A stretch of DNA of 64,000 nucleotides from Chitinophagaceae bacterium (GTDB lineage Bacteria; Bacteroidota; Bacteroidia; Chitinophagales; Chitinophagaceae). The number at the start of each line of letters is the position of its first letter. Within the stretch, counting starts at the first letter, position 1. The notes beneath the pieces are model-generated. The model did not search any database. It was not told where the DNA came from and worked only from the letters and a program-made list of their open reading frames with translations. This document shows, piece after piece, positions 42,275 to 51,476 of the stretch. The DNA is taken from NCBI GenBank assembly GCA_019638595.1, contig JAHBTJ010000007.1, forward strand, positions 165,674-229,673, read 5' to 3'. A program made the translations under genes and the position numbers.

Positions 42275-44698
42275 CTATTTCCTCATCAGCCAAATTTCAC
42301 AAACCTGCGAGCCTCTTTGTCCTTCGCCGCAGGTCCAGCTAAAGGTTACTGTGCCGGATGAAGTTGCTGACCGGGGAACATCAAATTCATACATCGGCTT
42401 TGTGCCTGTTTCTATAAAATCGTGGATCACAATATCATTGTTGGCAACCAGTCTTAATTTAGAACGGAACCTGCCGGTATAGGTAATACGCATTGTATAG
42501 CCGGCGGTTGTGTCAAGATCTGTATATTTTATTTGCAGCGGCGTGTCGTACAATGTATTGATCTGGCTCATCCAGGCGCCGGGCGTAGCCTGCCCCGAAA
42601 AGCCCTGTGATCTTACTTCATGCACCCATTCTTCCCCAATGATCCCAACTCCAAAGCTGATGCGGGGCGATTGCAGGCTGCCGGGATCTTCTGCCCGGGT
42701 TTTACCGGAAACGATCCTGTATTTGCTGCGCGGATTGCCAAAGTGATCGTAAAACCCTCCGGGTCCCGGGTCGGTGCGATGCAATAATTCCTGTATTTTG
42801 TTATAACAGGCACGCTCGTCCGAAATTTTTTCAAAAGCGTTCAACTGGTCGTTCAGCCATACCGCGTCATTTAAAGTAATGTCAATATTGTCAATAAAAT
42901 TTCCCCTGCCGGGCATAGCGCCATGTTTTTCAATGGTAAGCTGCGCGCCTATACTGCTGAAAAGTGAATCAGCCAGCACAAAACATTTTTCCTTCAGCGC
43001 TGTACCAACCGGTTCGGTTTGGGCTTTTTCCAGTATGATTTTGGCTTTTAATACGGACAGTTGTGCGTTTTCGGGAGTGGCGCTTTGCAATATATCCCTT
43101 GCCTGTGCTTCCAGCGCTGTTTCGTAAATCAGCCTTTGCTTTACATACGCATCGTAGTAAGCCCGCAGCACACACATCTGGAACCGGAAGTTTTTTTTCA
43201 GCTCAGGTGTTGCATTTTTTTCAAGCCGTTGCCAGTGCAACAGGGTTTCATCTACCGTTGTATTGGTAAGCAAAGCGCCCCTGATGTTATTTTCCAGCAT
43301 CATAATGCCTCTTGCCGCTGCTTCGGTTATATCTGTTCCCATAAACAACCGCGCATAATCACGCATCGTTTCTATTACAGGCGTAGCAGGATCCCAATCC
43401 TGGTCGCTCCACACAAATTTGTTTACATCATCATTGGTGCCTTCCGAATAACTGATGCTGCCCGAAGCATAAGGCGCAAATACATTGTGTATATGTTTTT
43501 CATCTTCCGGCCGTGGATTGATACATTCTCTTCCTAACGTCATTGCATATGCAAGATCCCAGTCGGGAACAGGATACTGACAGCTAAGACTATGCGTAAT
43601 ATCAGGATATCTCCTGATAGGAATTTCTGGCTTTACCAGCTTACGCAGTTCTTCTATAGGTATTTTAACCCAGGGGCCAAATACCACACCGCCAAACCAG
43701 GAATAACTGCCGCTGTTTACATGACGGAAAAAATCGTCGAACCATTTTTGCGTGGGGCGGAATACCTGCGGCGATACCCATATTTTTGCGTTGGGGTGAT
43801 ACTGCCTCAAACCAATAGACATGGTATTCAGCCATTTGAACAATACGTCCGGCTCCACATCACCGGGGTCGCCGCCGGGAACAAACAAATGATCGAGCTT
43901 AGGCAGTGCGGCAAACACTTCCAGCCGTTCTGCCATTTCCTTCCGCTGGGTTTCACGGCTGGTATAATCTTCTCCCATATTCGGGTACCACATCCATACA
44001 TCAAGGTTGTAGCTTTTGCAAATGCGCGATTGCTCCACCATCATCTTAAACGACGATAATTTCATATGCACGCTGCTATCGTCATCGTCGGTGCGCGGGG
44101 GCATTATTTCAATGCTGTTGGCGCCGAACAAAGCCAGATCTCTTATATACTGGTCAAATTGCTGCACCGAAAAAGCGTCGTACGAATTGGTTTTAGGGCG
44201 ATAGCCAAGCTGGTGCCCCCTTATCGGGTATGCAGGAGTGCTTACAAGCGATACATTATCCGGTGCAAGAAACGCACCCTGGTGCATAAACGACTTTCTC
44301 AACAGTCTTCCAATGCCAAACAATACGCTTCGGGCATCTTTTCCAACAATTATAACCGATGCCTTTTCTTTAATAACAAGCAGTCTGAAGCCATCGTTGC
44401 CGGGCTGGGGCATAGCGGTTACCAAAGCCCTTATGCTTTTGGGCAGTTTAGATTCCCTGCCTGTTGTTAAAAGGTATATAGCGGATTGTTCCTCTTCCGG
44501 TACTTTGGAAGCAGATGCCAGCTCCAGTCCAGTTCTTTTTTCTACTTCTTCTTTAAGCACCTGTACCTGCCGGGCAAGCGATATGTTTTTTGCATCATCT
44601 GCCCAAATAATGGCCTTGGAAAGGTCAATGGTTTGCGAATAAGTAATACCACATAAAAGAACAGATACAATAGTGGCAAGGGAATGCTTCAATCTCAT
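42275..44698 (-). CDS. Exported glycoside-hydrolase-like protein with GH20b/GH67N-type N-terminal domain
   Basis: About 807 residues from MRLKHSLATIVSVLLCGITYSQ (signal peptide). Residues about 25-150 form the zincin-like N-terminal domain seen in GH20, GH67 and GH84 proteins (SVIIVGKDARSVLFGIGRLLR). A TIM barrel follows (AYPIRGHQLGYRPKTN, then IEIMPPRTDDDD, WMWYPNMGEDY, HLFVPGGDPGDVEPD), and a C-terminal beta domain with SKTRAEDPGSLQSPRISF. The catalytic acid is not certain, so family assignment stays open. It probably attacks an unknown periplasmic or surface glycan. Confidence 0.68.
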   Translation of the reverse strand: MRLKHSLATIVSVLLCGITYSQTIDLSKAIIWADDAKNISLARQVQVLKEEVEKRTGLELASASKVPEEEQSAIYLLTTGRESKLPKSIRALVTAMPQPGNDGFRLLVIKEKASVIIVGKDARSVLFGIGRLLRKSFMHQGAFLAPDNVSLVSTPAYPIRGHQLGYRPKTNSYDAFSVQQFDQYIRDLALFGANSIEIMPPRTDDDDSSVHMKLSSFKMMVEQSRICKSYNLDVWMWYPNMGEDYTSRETQRKEMAERLEVFAALPKLDHLFVPGGDPGDVEPDVLFKWLNTMSIGLRQYHPNAKIWVSPQVFRPTQKWFDDFFRHVNSGSYSWFGGVVFGPWVKIPIEELRKLVKPEIPIRRYPDITHSLSCQYPVPDWDLAYAMTLGRECINPRPEDEKHIHNVFAPYASGSISYSEGTNDDVNKFVWSDQDWDPATPVIETMRDYARLFMGTDITEAAARGIMMLENNIRGALLTNTTVDETLLHWQRLEKNATPELKKNFRFQMCVLRAYYDAYVKQRLIYETALEAQARDILQSATPENAQLSVLKAKIILEKAQTEPVGTALKEKCFVLADSLFSSIGAQLTIEKHGAMPGRGNFIDNIDITLNDAVWLNDQLNAFEKISDERACYNKIQELLHRTDPGPGGFYDHFGNPRSKYRIVSGKTRAEDPGSLQSPRISFGVGIIGEEWVHEVRSQGFSGQATPGAWMSQINTLYDTPLQIKYTDLDTTAGYTMRITYTGRFRSKLRLVANNDIVIHDFIETGTKPMYEFDVPRSATSSGTVTFSWTCGEGQRGSQVCEIWLMRK

Positions 44699-44930
44699 GG
44701 CAACGATTTGAGGTTCAGGAACAAAGAATAAATACAATTATATGCAATAAATATGAGTTACACAGAGCAGGACAACCAAAAACTGCTATATATCCTTTTT
44801 ATTGCTTTATCAATAAAAACAAACATCTTTTCCTGCTGTGCTAATTTTGTAATAACATATTATTTACAGATACTATCCAACAAAATTCCAAATAGTACGT
44901 TAATTGCTGTAAATCAACATGCTTTTTAAA

Positions 44931-44938
44931 TAGATTTG
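44931..44938 (+). promoter_or_regulatory. -7 element of the TlpA-like/foldase operon
   Basis: TAGATTTG matches TAnnTTTG exactly, 21 bases before ATG 44960. TTG at 44904-44906 is 24 bases away, a little far for -33. The rest of the 44699-44959 gap is AT-rich and has nothing else I recognise. Confidence 0.45.
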
Positions 44939-44959
44939 TGAATCAGGTTTTATTACGAC

Positions 44960-46393
44960 ATGAAGACACGTATACTATTTTTGTTCTCATTCCTGTTTTT
45001 TTTGTCCTCGTTCGCCCAGAATGGTTACCAGATCAAAGTAACTCTTAAGCCATTCAGCAGCGGATTCCTTTATCTCGGGCACCATTTCGGCGCCAAACAA
45101 TATATTATAGATTCTGTGGCCATCAACAGCAAAAGCGAAGTTGTTTTTTCAGGTAAGGAAAAGCTGATGGGTGGCGTGTACATGGTTATTTTTCCGCAAA
45201 AGAACGGGTGGTTTGAAATGCTGGTGGATAAGCAGCAGTTTTTTTCCGTAAGTGCAGATACCAGCGATATTATTGGTACTACTAACTTTACGGGGTCTGG
45301 TGATAATGACCTTTTCCAGGCATACCAAAAAATGGCCCAGGAAAAAGGCAAACGCATGTACGCGTTGCAAAAGCAGCTAAAGGATAATGCCGCCCACCCG
45401 GATTCTGTAAAAATCAGGTTGGAAATAGCAAAGTTGAACAGTGAAATGCAGGAATATCGCGAGCAGTTCGCAAAAGCTCATCCTGCACATTTACTTACTG
45501 CTATCTTTAACGTATTGCAGGAACCCCAAGTGCCCGAGGCATCGAAACACCCGGGAGGGAAATACGACTCTGCGTTTGCTTACCAGTACTATAAGCAGCA
45601 TTATTGGGATGGCGTATCGTTTACAGATGAAAGATTGGCCCGTACACCTGTATTTGAGCCTAAGCTGCAACGTTATTTTAATTCCGTCCTTATTCAGCAT
45701 CCTGATACTTTAAGCAAGGCAGCCAATAAAATAATTGATGCCGCGCAACCGAATAAGGAAATGTTTAAAGTCATCCTTTCCACGCTTACCGAAAAATACA
45801 TTAACCCTGCCTATATGGGGCAGGATGCTGTGTTTGTAAATTTATTTGAACGGTACTATGCGCCGGGCAAGGCCGATTACTGGTTGAATGAAAATTACAG
45901 GAAGGTTGTTTTTGACAGGGCTTATAGCCTGATGGCTAATTTGATTGGTGAAAAAGCCGCCAATATGGATATGGTAGATACAACAGGTAAATCAAGACCA
46001 TTGTATAGCGTTAATGCCCCTTACACGGTAGTATGTTTTTGGGATCCCACCTGTGGTCACTGCCAGGTTGAAGTGCCCAGGCTGGATTCGCTTTTTCAGC
46101 ATAAATGGAAACAGCAGGGAATAAAAATATATGGAGTAATGACGGATGGAGGCAAAGAAGCCTGGTTGAAATTTATTCGCGAGCATCAGCTCAAAGACTG
46201 GATACATGTATACCAGTTGCCTGAAGTAAAAGACGCGGAATATGCCGCCGGCAAGCCCAGCTACAAGCAGTTGTTTGACGTGTATCAAACCCCGGTTTTG
46301 TATTTGCTTGACAAGGATAAGAATATTGTGGCAAAAAAGCTGAATCACGAACAGATGGACGATTTCCTGCAGGTTAAAATGAAGCAACAGTAG
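44960..46393 (+). CDS. TlpA-family thioredoxin-like protein with DUF4369/DUF5106-type N-terminus
   Basis: A 477-residue exported protein (RILFLFSFLFFLSSFAQ). The first about 100 residues are a beta-rich DUF4369-like domain (SGFLYLGHHFGAKQYIIDSVAIN). A helical middle part follows. The last about 140 residues are a thioredoxin fold with CxxC in WDPTCGHCQVEVPRLDSLF and the cis-Pro in VYQTPVLYLLDKD. It likely reduces or oxidises disulfides of envelope proteins. It precedes the parvulin foldase gene by 41 bases, so the two may act together in envelope protein folding. Confidence 0.83.
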   Translation: MKTRILFLFSFLFFLSSFAQNGYQIKVTLKPFSSGFLYLGHHFGAKQYIIDSVAINSKSEVVFSGKEKLMGGVYMVIFPQKNGWFEMLVDKQQFFSVSADTSDIIGTTNFTGSGDNDLFQAYQKMAQEKGKRMYALQKQLKDNAAHPDSVKIRLEIAKLNSEMQEYREQFAKAHPAHLLTAIFNVLQEPQVPEASKHPGGKYDSAFAYQYYKQHYWDGVSFTDERLARTPVFEPKLQRYFNSVLIQHPDTLSKAANKIIDAAQPNKEMFKVILSTLTEKYINPAYMGQDAVFVNLFERYYAPGKADYWLNENYRKVVFDRAYSLMANLIGEKAANMDMVDTTGKSRPLYSVNAPYTVVCFWDPTCGHCQVEVPRLDSLFQHKWKQQGIKIYGVMTDGGKEAWLKFIREHQLKDWIHVYQLPEVKDAEYAAGKPSYKQLFDVYQTPVLYLLDKDKNIVAKKLNHEQMDDFLQVKMKQQ

Positions 46394-46434
46394 TTCTAAG
46401 CCGGAGACTGTAATCATTATATTCTTTCTGAATT

Positions 46435-48393
46435 ATGAAGAAACTTGTTATTATAAGTTGCCTGCTGTTTGGTGGAATATCCCTGTATGCGCAAACGCTT
46501 TTTACCTATGGCAAACATGCGGTAAATAAGGATGAGTTTCTTCGCGCCTTTTATAAGAACAATCCCGGCGACCACTCACCGCAGGCAATGCGCGATTACC
46601 TGGACCTGTATATAGCGTTTAAATTAAAGGTGCAGGCTGCAAAGGACATGAAGCTGGACACTTCTGCTGCTCAAAAAAATGAACTGCTCAATTTTCGCCG
46701 GCAAATTGAGGAAGACTATCTTTCCGACGACAGCGCTATACAGGCTCTATGCAGGGAAGCATTTACCCGCAGTCTTCGGGATGTAAGGGTATCGCATATT
46801 TTTATTCCCTTTAACCCCGGTTACGTAAATGGGCCTGCTACTTTTTTTACATTAGAACCGGATGATACTGCTAATGCATCTGCAAATATTCAAAAAGCAT
46901 ATCGCGAGTTGCAACAAGGTGCAGACTTTGGAACGGTCGCTCAAAAGTATTCGCTGGATCCATCTGTAAAAATAAATAAAGGAGATATAGGGTATATTAC
47001 CGTTTTTACATTGCCTTATCAATTAGAGAGTATCGCCTATCAATTAAAAAAGGGAGCGTATTCAGCGCCCTGTAAAAGTAATGCGGGTTATCATATATTG
47101 ATGAAAACAGATGAACGTCCCGGTTTCGGAAGGATGAAGGCCGCACAAATATTATTATCGTACCCGCCGGGAATTACAACAGGCGAAAAGCAGGTATTAA
47201 AGAAGCGTGCCGACTCACTATACCGGGCTTTGCAGCAAGGGACCTCAATGGAGTTGCTGGCAAAACAATTCAGCTCCGGGTTCAATGTTTCATCCACGGG
47301 AGGCATGCTGAATCCTGATTTTAGCATTGGCAGGTACGATGCAGCTTTTGAGAAGGCGGTTACAGAGCTGAAAAATGACGGAGAGTATACCTTACCGTTT
47401 GAAACGGAATATGGTATTCATATTGTAAAGCGCCTGGCGCATATACCGCCTGCTACAGATACTACTCAAATACTCAGCTTATTTAAAAATAGTGTGTTGC
47501 AGGACTCCCGCATGAAACTGGCAAACGAAAAGCAGGACGATACAATTTTGAAGCTGCTGCAATACAATGTTGTTTTTAAGGATAAAGAGCTGCTGTGGCA
47601 GGTTACAGACAGCTTGCTGGTGAACCCGGGCTATTTACCTGTTAAAAATATAACATCCGAAACCGTTGTTTTTTCGCTTGGCAGTGAAAAGAAAAGGCTG
47701 AAAGACTGGTGGGAGCATATCCATACTATCCGGAATAACTACAGGGTGGGTGTCAGGTTGCCTTACGAAGCCATATTGCGCCGGTATGCCGCTTCCATTG
47801 CAAGAATATATTATAAAGATCATTTGGAGGAGTATAACCCTGCGTTCAAAAACCAGTTGGAAGAGTTTGCGGAGGGCAACCAGTTGTTTGAAATAATGGA
47901 AAGACAGGTATGGAATAAAGGAGCCGAAGACCAGGCGGGGCTAAAAAAGCTGTATGAATCTAACAAGGCAAAATATGTGTGGGGAGCCAGTGTAAATGCT
48001 GTTTTTTTTACAGCGGTGGATAAAAGAACGGCGGAGGAAATGCGGGCTGCTCCTGACGGGTACATAAAAAACTGGAGAACTATTTCCGAAGCGTCTTCCG
48101 GGAAAATAATTGCTGATTCTGCCAGGTTCGAAACAGACCTGCTGCCGGGTTATACAGACGATATACCGGCAGGACAGCTAGTTGAACTGATTGGCGATGG
48201 AAGCGGGGGTACCATAAGCTTACTATATATTATAGCAAAACACAACGATGCTGCTCAAAAGAGCTTTGAAGAGGCTAAGGGTTTGGTGATAAGCGATTAC
48301 CAAAGCCTGCTTGAACAAAATTGGGTACGATCCCTGAAAAAGAAATACCCGGTGCGGGTAAACGAAAAGATACTGCAGGACATTATTCCATAG
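46435..48393 (+). CDS. Periplasmic parvulin-type peptidyl-prolyl isomerase (SurA/PpiD-like)
   Basis: A 652-residue exported protein (LVIISCLLFGGISLYAQ). Two parvulin domains are visible: the first around VSHIFIPFNPGY, GADFGTVAQKYSLDPSVKINKGDIGYIT; the second around AAQILLSYPPGI, and STGGMLNPDFSIG with EYGIHIVKRL. Helical chaperone segments flank them. SurA-like proteins help outer-membrane barrels fold. Following a TlpA-like gene supports an envelope quality-control role. The terminator at 48426-48461 follows. Confidence 0.85.
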   Translation: MKKLVIISCLLFGGISLYAQTLFTYGKHAVNKDEFLRAFYKNNPGDHSPQAMRDYLDLYIAFKLKVQAAKDMKLDTSAAQKNELLNFRRQIEEDYLSDDSAIQALCREAFTRSLRDVRVSHIFIPFNPGYVNGPATFFTLEPDDTANASANIQKAYRELQQGADFGTVAQKYSLDPSVKINKGDIGYITVFTLPYQLESIAYQLKKGAYSAPCKSNAGYHILMKTDERPGFGRMKAAQILLSYPPGITTGEKQVLKKRADSLYRALQQGTSMELLAKQFSSGFNVSSTGGMLNPDFSIGRYDAAFEKAVTELKNDGEYTLPFETEYGIHIVKRLAHIPPATDTTQILSLFKNSVLQDSRMKLANEKQDDTILKLLQYNVVFKDKELLWQVTDSLLVNPGYLPVKNITSETVVFSLGSEKKRLKDWWEHIHTIRNNYRVGVRLPYEAILRRYAASIARIYYKDHLEEYNPAFKNQLEEFAEGNQLFEIMERQVWNKGAEDQAGLKKLYESNKAKYVWGASVNAVFFTAVDKRTAEEMRAAPDGYIKNWRTISEASSGKIIADSARFETDLLPGYTDDIPAGQLVELIGDGSGGTISLLYIIAKHNDAAQKSFEEAKGLVISDYQSLLEQNWVRSLKKKYPVRVNEKILQDIIP

Positions 48394-48425
48394 CGGTTAC
48401 CATTTACATTGGCCTGCAAATAAAA

Positions 48426-48461
48426 AAAGCGTAAATGCTTTATAAGTTGCATTTACGCTTT
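48426..48461. terminator. Bidirectional terminator between the foldase gene and ssb
   Basis: A 13-bp perfect stem AAAGCGTAAATGC (48426-48438) and GCATTTACGCTTT (48449-48461), with A-run before and T-run after, placed between convergent genes. Confidence 0.75.
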
Positions 48462-48489
48462 ATTGGGCATACCCAATGTTTTTAGCACA

Positions 48490-48906
48490 TCAAAAAGGAA
48501 GATCATCTGATGTAACCGGCATGTCTCCCTGGTTAACAGGAGCTGTTGCCTCCTGGTTGTAGCCGGCGCCTCCTGCCGAATCGCCACGTCCACCGCTGCC
48601 AAGCAATTGTATGCTAAACACCCTCATGGTAAGCGAAGCGCCCGAAGTGCCGTCATTCCTGGTAAATGTTCTTACTTCCGGTGCGCCTTCCGCATATATC
48701 TGTGTGCCTTTTTTCAGGTAGGGAGCAATCCCGGTCCTGTCTGTCCAGTAAGCACACTCCACCCAGGTAGTCTTTTCTTTTTGCTGCCCCGAGGAGTCGC
48801 GGAACTTTTCGGTGTGGGCTACACTAAAATTAATAACCGATTTTCCATTTACTGTGTTGGTAATGCAATCCTTACCCAGATTTCCAATTACTTGTAACTT
48901 GATCAT
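48490..48906 (-). CDS. ssb: Single-stranded DNA-binding protein
   Basis: A 138-residue SSB. The OB-fold (residues 1-105) begins MIKLQVIGNLGKDC and contains WVECAYWTDRTGIAPYLKKGTQIYAEG. A short Gly-rich linker leads to the acidic tip SDDLPF, which docks DNA repair partners. The gene stands alone and not in the rpsF-rpsR operon, which here lies at 60254-60878. Confidence 0.92.
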   Translation of the reverse strand: MIKLQVIGNLGKDCITNTVNGKSVINFSVAHTEKFRDSSGQQKEKTTWVECAYWTDRTGIAPYLKKGTQIYAEGAPEVRTFTRNDGTSGASLTMRVFSIQLLGSGGRGDSAGGAGYNQEATAPVNQGDMPVTSDDLPF

Positions 48907-49065
48907 AGCATTCGCTTTTTAAGTTTTTAAAGTCTCAAGTTAATATTTTATTTCTCTTGTTAAGCGGCAGAATTTCTGACGCCAAAATGTCAGGAGAAAG
49001 AAGTGGCATATTTATTGAATTGATGTTTAAACATTGAAATATTACGAATATCAAATTATAGCAAT

Positions 49066-49635
49066 ATGAACATACCAGCAGAAGAACCTGTAATATCTCT
49101 TATAAAAGAAAGACGGAGCATCCGGGCTTTTTCAAACAAAGAAGTGGAGCCGGAAAAAATAACTGAGCTGTTTGAAGCGGCGAGGTGGGCGCCCAGCGCT
49201 ATGAACGAGCAGCCATGGATGTATGTATATGCCGGCAAGGGCCAGCAGCTTCATTCGGATATAGTGGAAACTCTTTTTCCTGGAAATCAATCATGGGCGG
49301 GCAAGGCGCCATTGCTGATCGTGAGTATTATGCGCGATACGTTTATTAATAACGGCAATCCTAACAATAGCGCCCTGCATGATACCGGAATGGCAAATTA
49401 TGCAATAAGTCTTGGAGCCGTTTCTTTAGGCTTACATACACATATGATGGGCGGCTTTCACCAGGAAGCTTTAAAGCAAAAGTTGAATTTATCCGAAGGG
49501 CTGCATCCTGTGGTTGTGATGGCGGTAGGATACGCTGGCAGTCCCGATGATTTACCTGAAGGATTAAAGCACCGGGAGCTTGCCGCGCGAACCCGCAAAC
49601 CTGTTTCAGCTTTTACATTCAATCAAATTTTATAA
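49066..49635 (+). CDS. Nitroreductase-family flavoprotein
   Basis: A 189-residue FMN enzyme: RRSIRAFSNKEVEPEKI at the start, EAARWAPSAMNEQPW (FMN contact), and LGLHTHMMGGF followed by VVMAVGYAGSPD. Members reduce nitroaromatics, quinones or enals with NAD(P)H. The YceI gene starts 20 bases after it, so they may be co-transcribed. Confidence 0.88.
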   Translation: MNIPAEEPVISLIKERRSIRAFSNKEVEPEKITELFEAARWAPSAMNEQPWMYVYAGKGQQLHSDIVETLFPGNQSWAGKAPLLIVSIMRDTFINNGNPNNSALHDTGMANYAISLGAVSLGLHTHMMGGFHQEALKQKLNLSEGLHPVVVMAVGYAGSPDDLPEGLKHRELAARTRKPVSAFTFNQIL

Positions 49636-49654
49636 AACCTCAAAAATATCTTGT

Positions 49655-50185
49655 ATGTCTACAACAAAATGGGTAATAGATCCCGCTCACAGCGAAATTG
49701 AATTCAAGATCAGGCACCTGATGATCACAAATGTAACAGGCAGCTTTAAAAGCTTTAGTTCGGAAGTTGAAACGGAAGGGGAAGCATTTGATACTGCCAA
49801 AATACTGTTTACCGGTAAGGTTGATTCAATAACCACGGGTAATGAACAAAGAGACGGGCACCTGAAAAGCGCAGACTTTTTTGATGTGGAAAAATACCCG
49901 GAGTTTACTTTTAAAAGTACCGGGTTTAAGAAAACGGGAGAAGGCGATTTTGAATTGCCCGGAGACCTTACCTTACATGGTATTACCAGGCCGGTTAAGC
50001 TGCAGGTAGAGGCAGGAGGCGTTGTAAAAGATCCTTACGGACAGGTTAAGGCGGGTTTTTCAGTTACCGGTAAAATAAACCGGAAAGATTATGGATTGAA
50101 CTGGAGCGCCGTTACGGAAGCCGGTGGGGTAGTAGTGGGCGACGAGGTAAAAATTCAGGCGGAAGTACAATACGTGAAGCAGTAG
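49655..50185 (+). CDS. YceI-family lipocalin-like protein
   Basis: About 176 residues from MSTTKWVIDPAHSEIEFKIRHLM, the YceI start pattern. The beta-barrel continues with DFFDVEKYPEFTFKSTGF and GDLTLHGITRPVKLQV. YceI proteins bind isoprenoid or fatty lipids. No signal peptide precedes it, so this copy is cytoplasmic. An earlier in-frame ATG overlaps the nitroreductase. A strong terminator follows at 50239-50260. Confidence 0.88.
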   Translation: MSTTKWVIDPAHSEIEFKIRHLMITNVTGSFKSFSSEVETEGEAFDTAKILFTGKVDSITTGNEQRDGHLKSADFFDVEKYPEFTFKSTGFKKTGEGDFELPGDLTLHGITRPVKLQVEAGGVVKDPYGQVKAGFSVTGKINRKDYGLNWSAVTEAGGVVVGDEVKIQAEVQYVKQ

Positions 50186-50238
50186 CGTGTATAATAAATA
50201 CATAAGGCAATTGCCCCATTAATAATCATGAGCGAAAG

Positions 50239-50260
50239 AGAGGCATTTTGCCTCTTTTTT
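50239..50260 (+). terminator. Terminator after the YceI gene
   Basis: Stem AGAGGCA (50239-50245), loop TTT, stem TGCCTCT (50249-50255) and T-run to 50260. The ATG at 50259, which could be taken as the GtrA start, lies inside it. Confidence 0.75.
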
Positions 50261-50322
50261 GTTTTTGGTCGAAAAAAAACATCACATTTTCGCAGGCTCC
50301 CCTACCTTGCATGAGTTTGTAT

Positions 50323-50330
50323 TATTTTTG
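50323..50330 (+). promoter_or_regulatory. -7 element of the GtrA-family gene
   Basis: TATTTTTG, a perfect -7 match, lies 30 bases before the proposed TTG start at 50361. No clear -33. Confidence 0.4.
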
Positions 50331-50360
50331 ATTGTAATACGGTATAATTTTCTTCAAGTT

Positions 50361-50840
50361 TTGAAAAAGATCATTACAAGTCTGCTCGATTCCCTGTATG
50401 TTCCTGTGAGAAAATTACTGGATAAACAAACCTTTCGATATATAGCCTGCGGGGGCGGAAATACGTTGCTGGATATACTGATCTATTTTGTTTCGTATAA
50501 TTTTATCCTGAAAAAGCAAATAGTTCATACGCCTGTAATAAGTATAAGCCCTTATATAGCGGCTTTTATGATATCTTTTATTATTACCTTCCCTATTGGC
50601 TTTTATCTCATGCGCAATATTGTTTTTCCGGGGTCGCATCTGCGGGGCAGGATACAACTGTTCCGTTATTTTATGCTGGTAGTAATATGTGTGTTGCTGA
50701 ATTACCTGTTTATCAAGCTGTTTGTAGAGCGGTTTCATATGTACCCTACCATTGCAAAAATTGTTACTACCGCCATTGTTATTTCATTCAGCTACCTTAC
50801 GCAACGGAACTATACATTTAAAAGCAAAAAAATGGAATAA
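50361..50840 (+). CDS. GtrA-family membrane protein
   Basis: About 159 residues if started at TTG 50361 (TTG AAA AAG, giving LKKIITSLLDSLYVPV). The in-frame ATG at 50259 lies inside the preceding terminator and upstream of the -7 element. Four hydrophobic segments (NTLLDILIYFVSYNFIL, YIAAFMISFIITFPIGFYLM, FRYFMLVVICVLLNYLFIKL, IVTTAIVISFSYLTQR) and the terminal NYTFKSKK fit GtrA. Members flip or carry undecaprenyl-linked sugars for glycan modification. No glycosyltransferase partner is adjacent. Confidence 0.75.
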   Translation: MKKIITSLLDSLYVPVRKLLDKQTFRYIACGGGNTLLDILIYFVSYNFILKKQIVHTPVISISPYIAAFMISFIITFPIGFYLMRNIVFPGSHLRGRIQLFRYFMLVVICVLLNYLFIKLFVERFHMYPTIAKIVTTAIVISFSYLTQRNYTFKSKKME

Positions 50841-51213
50841 AATACCCGGATCGCGGCTTCCATTGTATTTACATACGGAACAAATAAGATGTTGGGTGTC
50901 TTTTCCTTATTTTTTAGCGCGCGGTCTAAGTAAATTATTCCTTCCGGTCTTAACCGTTTTTACAGGTGAGCAACAGCTGGTAGCAAAAAAAAAGGATAAG
51001 GTTTACTGGTAGCTTACTGCATATAAGCATATACTTAAAAACAAACTCGGGTATTTTTTGAAATTTGCACCGGTTTTTCGATCAATGAATTTTTACAGGA
51101 TATTGCAATAGGTATATTGCACTTATTGCTTTGGTTTTTACTTTGAATGCTTGGAGCATGTACTATATACACTAAAGGTCAGGTAAAATAGAATAACTGC
51201 CCTCAAATAAAAC

Positions 51214-51320
51214 ACCGTATTTTACTACCGTTTTTTAGCGGTATTTTACTACCGTTTTTTAACGGTATTTTTGCTACCGTTTTTAAACGGTTTTTTTACC
51301 TATAAAAAACGGTTTTTTTT
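51214..51320. repeat. Tandem 24-25-bp palindromic repeat array
   Basis: Three full units each contain TACCG, an 8-base T/A spacer and CGG(TA): 51226-51243, 51250-51267 and 51275-51291, so the period is 24 then 25 bases. Partial units precede (51214-51225) and follow (51294-51320). Each unit can form a 4-5-bp hairpin. It occupies the middle of the 636-base gene-free gap 50841-51476; I see no convincing gene in the rest of that gap. Confidence 0.8.
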
Positions 51321-51437
51321 AAAAAAAATTAGCATTTGTTATTGTTTGTCTTTTTAGTATGAATAATGTTAATTCATAATTGATTGAATTACATGTTTTT
51401 GTATGCATGCTTTCGCTCTTTCTGTTGCTAGCTTTAT

Positions 51438-51461
51438 AGTGAATTTATTTTTTAATTCACT
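51438..51461 (+). promoter_or_regulatory. Hairpin just upstream of the 51477 gene
   Basis: AGTGAATT (51438-51445) and AATTCACT (51454-51461) can pair around an 8-base loop, 15 bases before the start codon; it could be an operator or a leader hairpin. Confidence 0.4.
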
Positions 51462-51476
51462 TAAACCATTTATGTC

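Noticed and set aside
50752-51012. 86-codon open frame after GtrA
   Set aside because: It begins inside the GtrA gene in another frame, has no recognisable domain and no start signals; likely chance.
51214-51320. CRISPR array
   Set aside because: The repeat units are contiguous with no unique spacers, and there are no cas genes.
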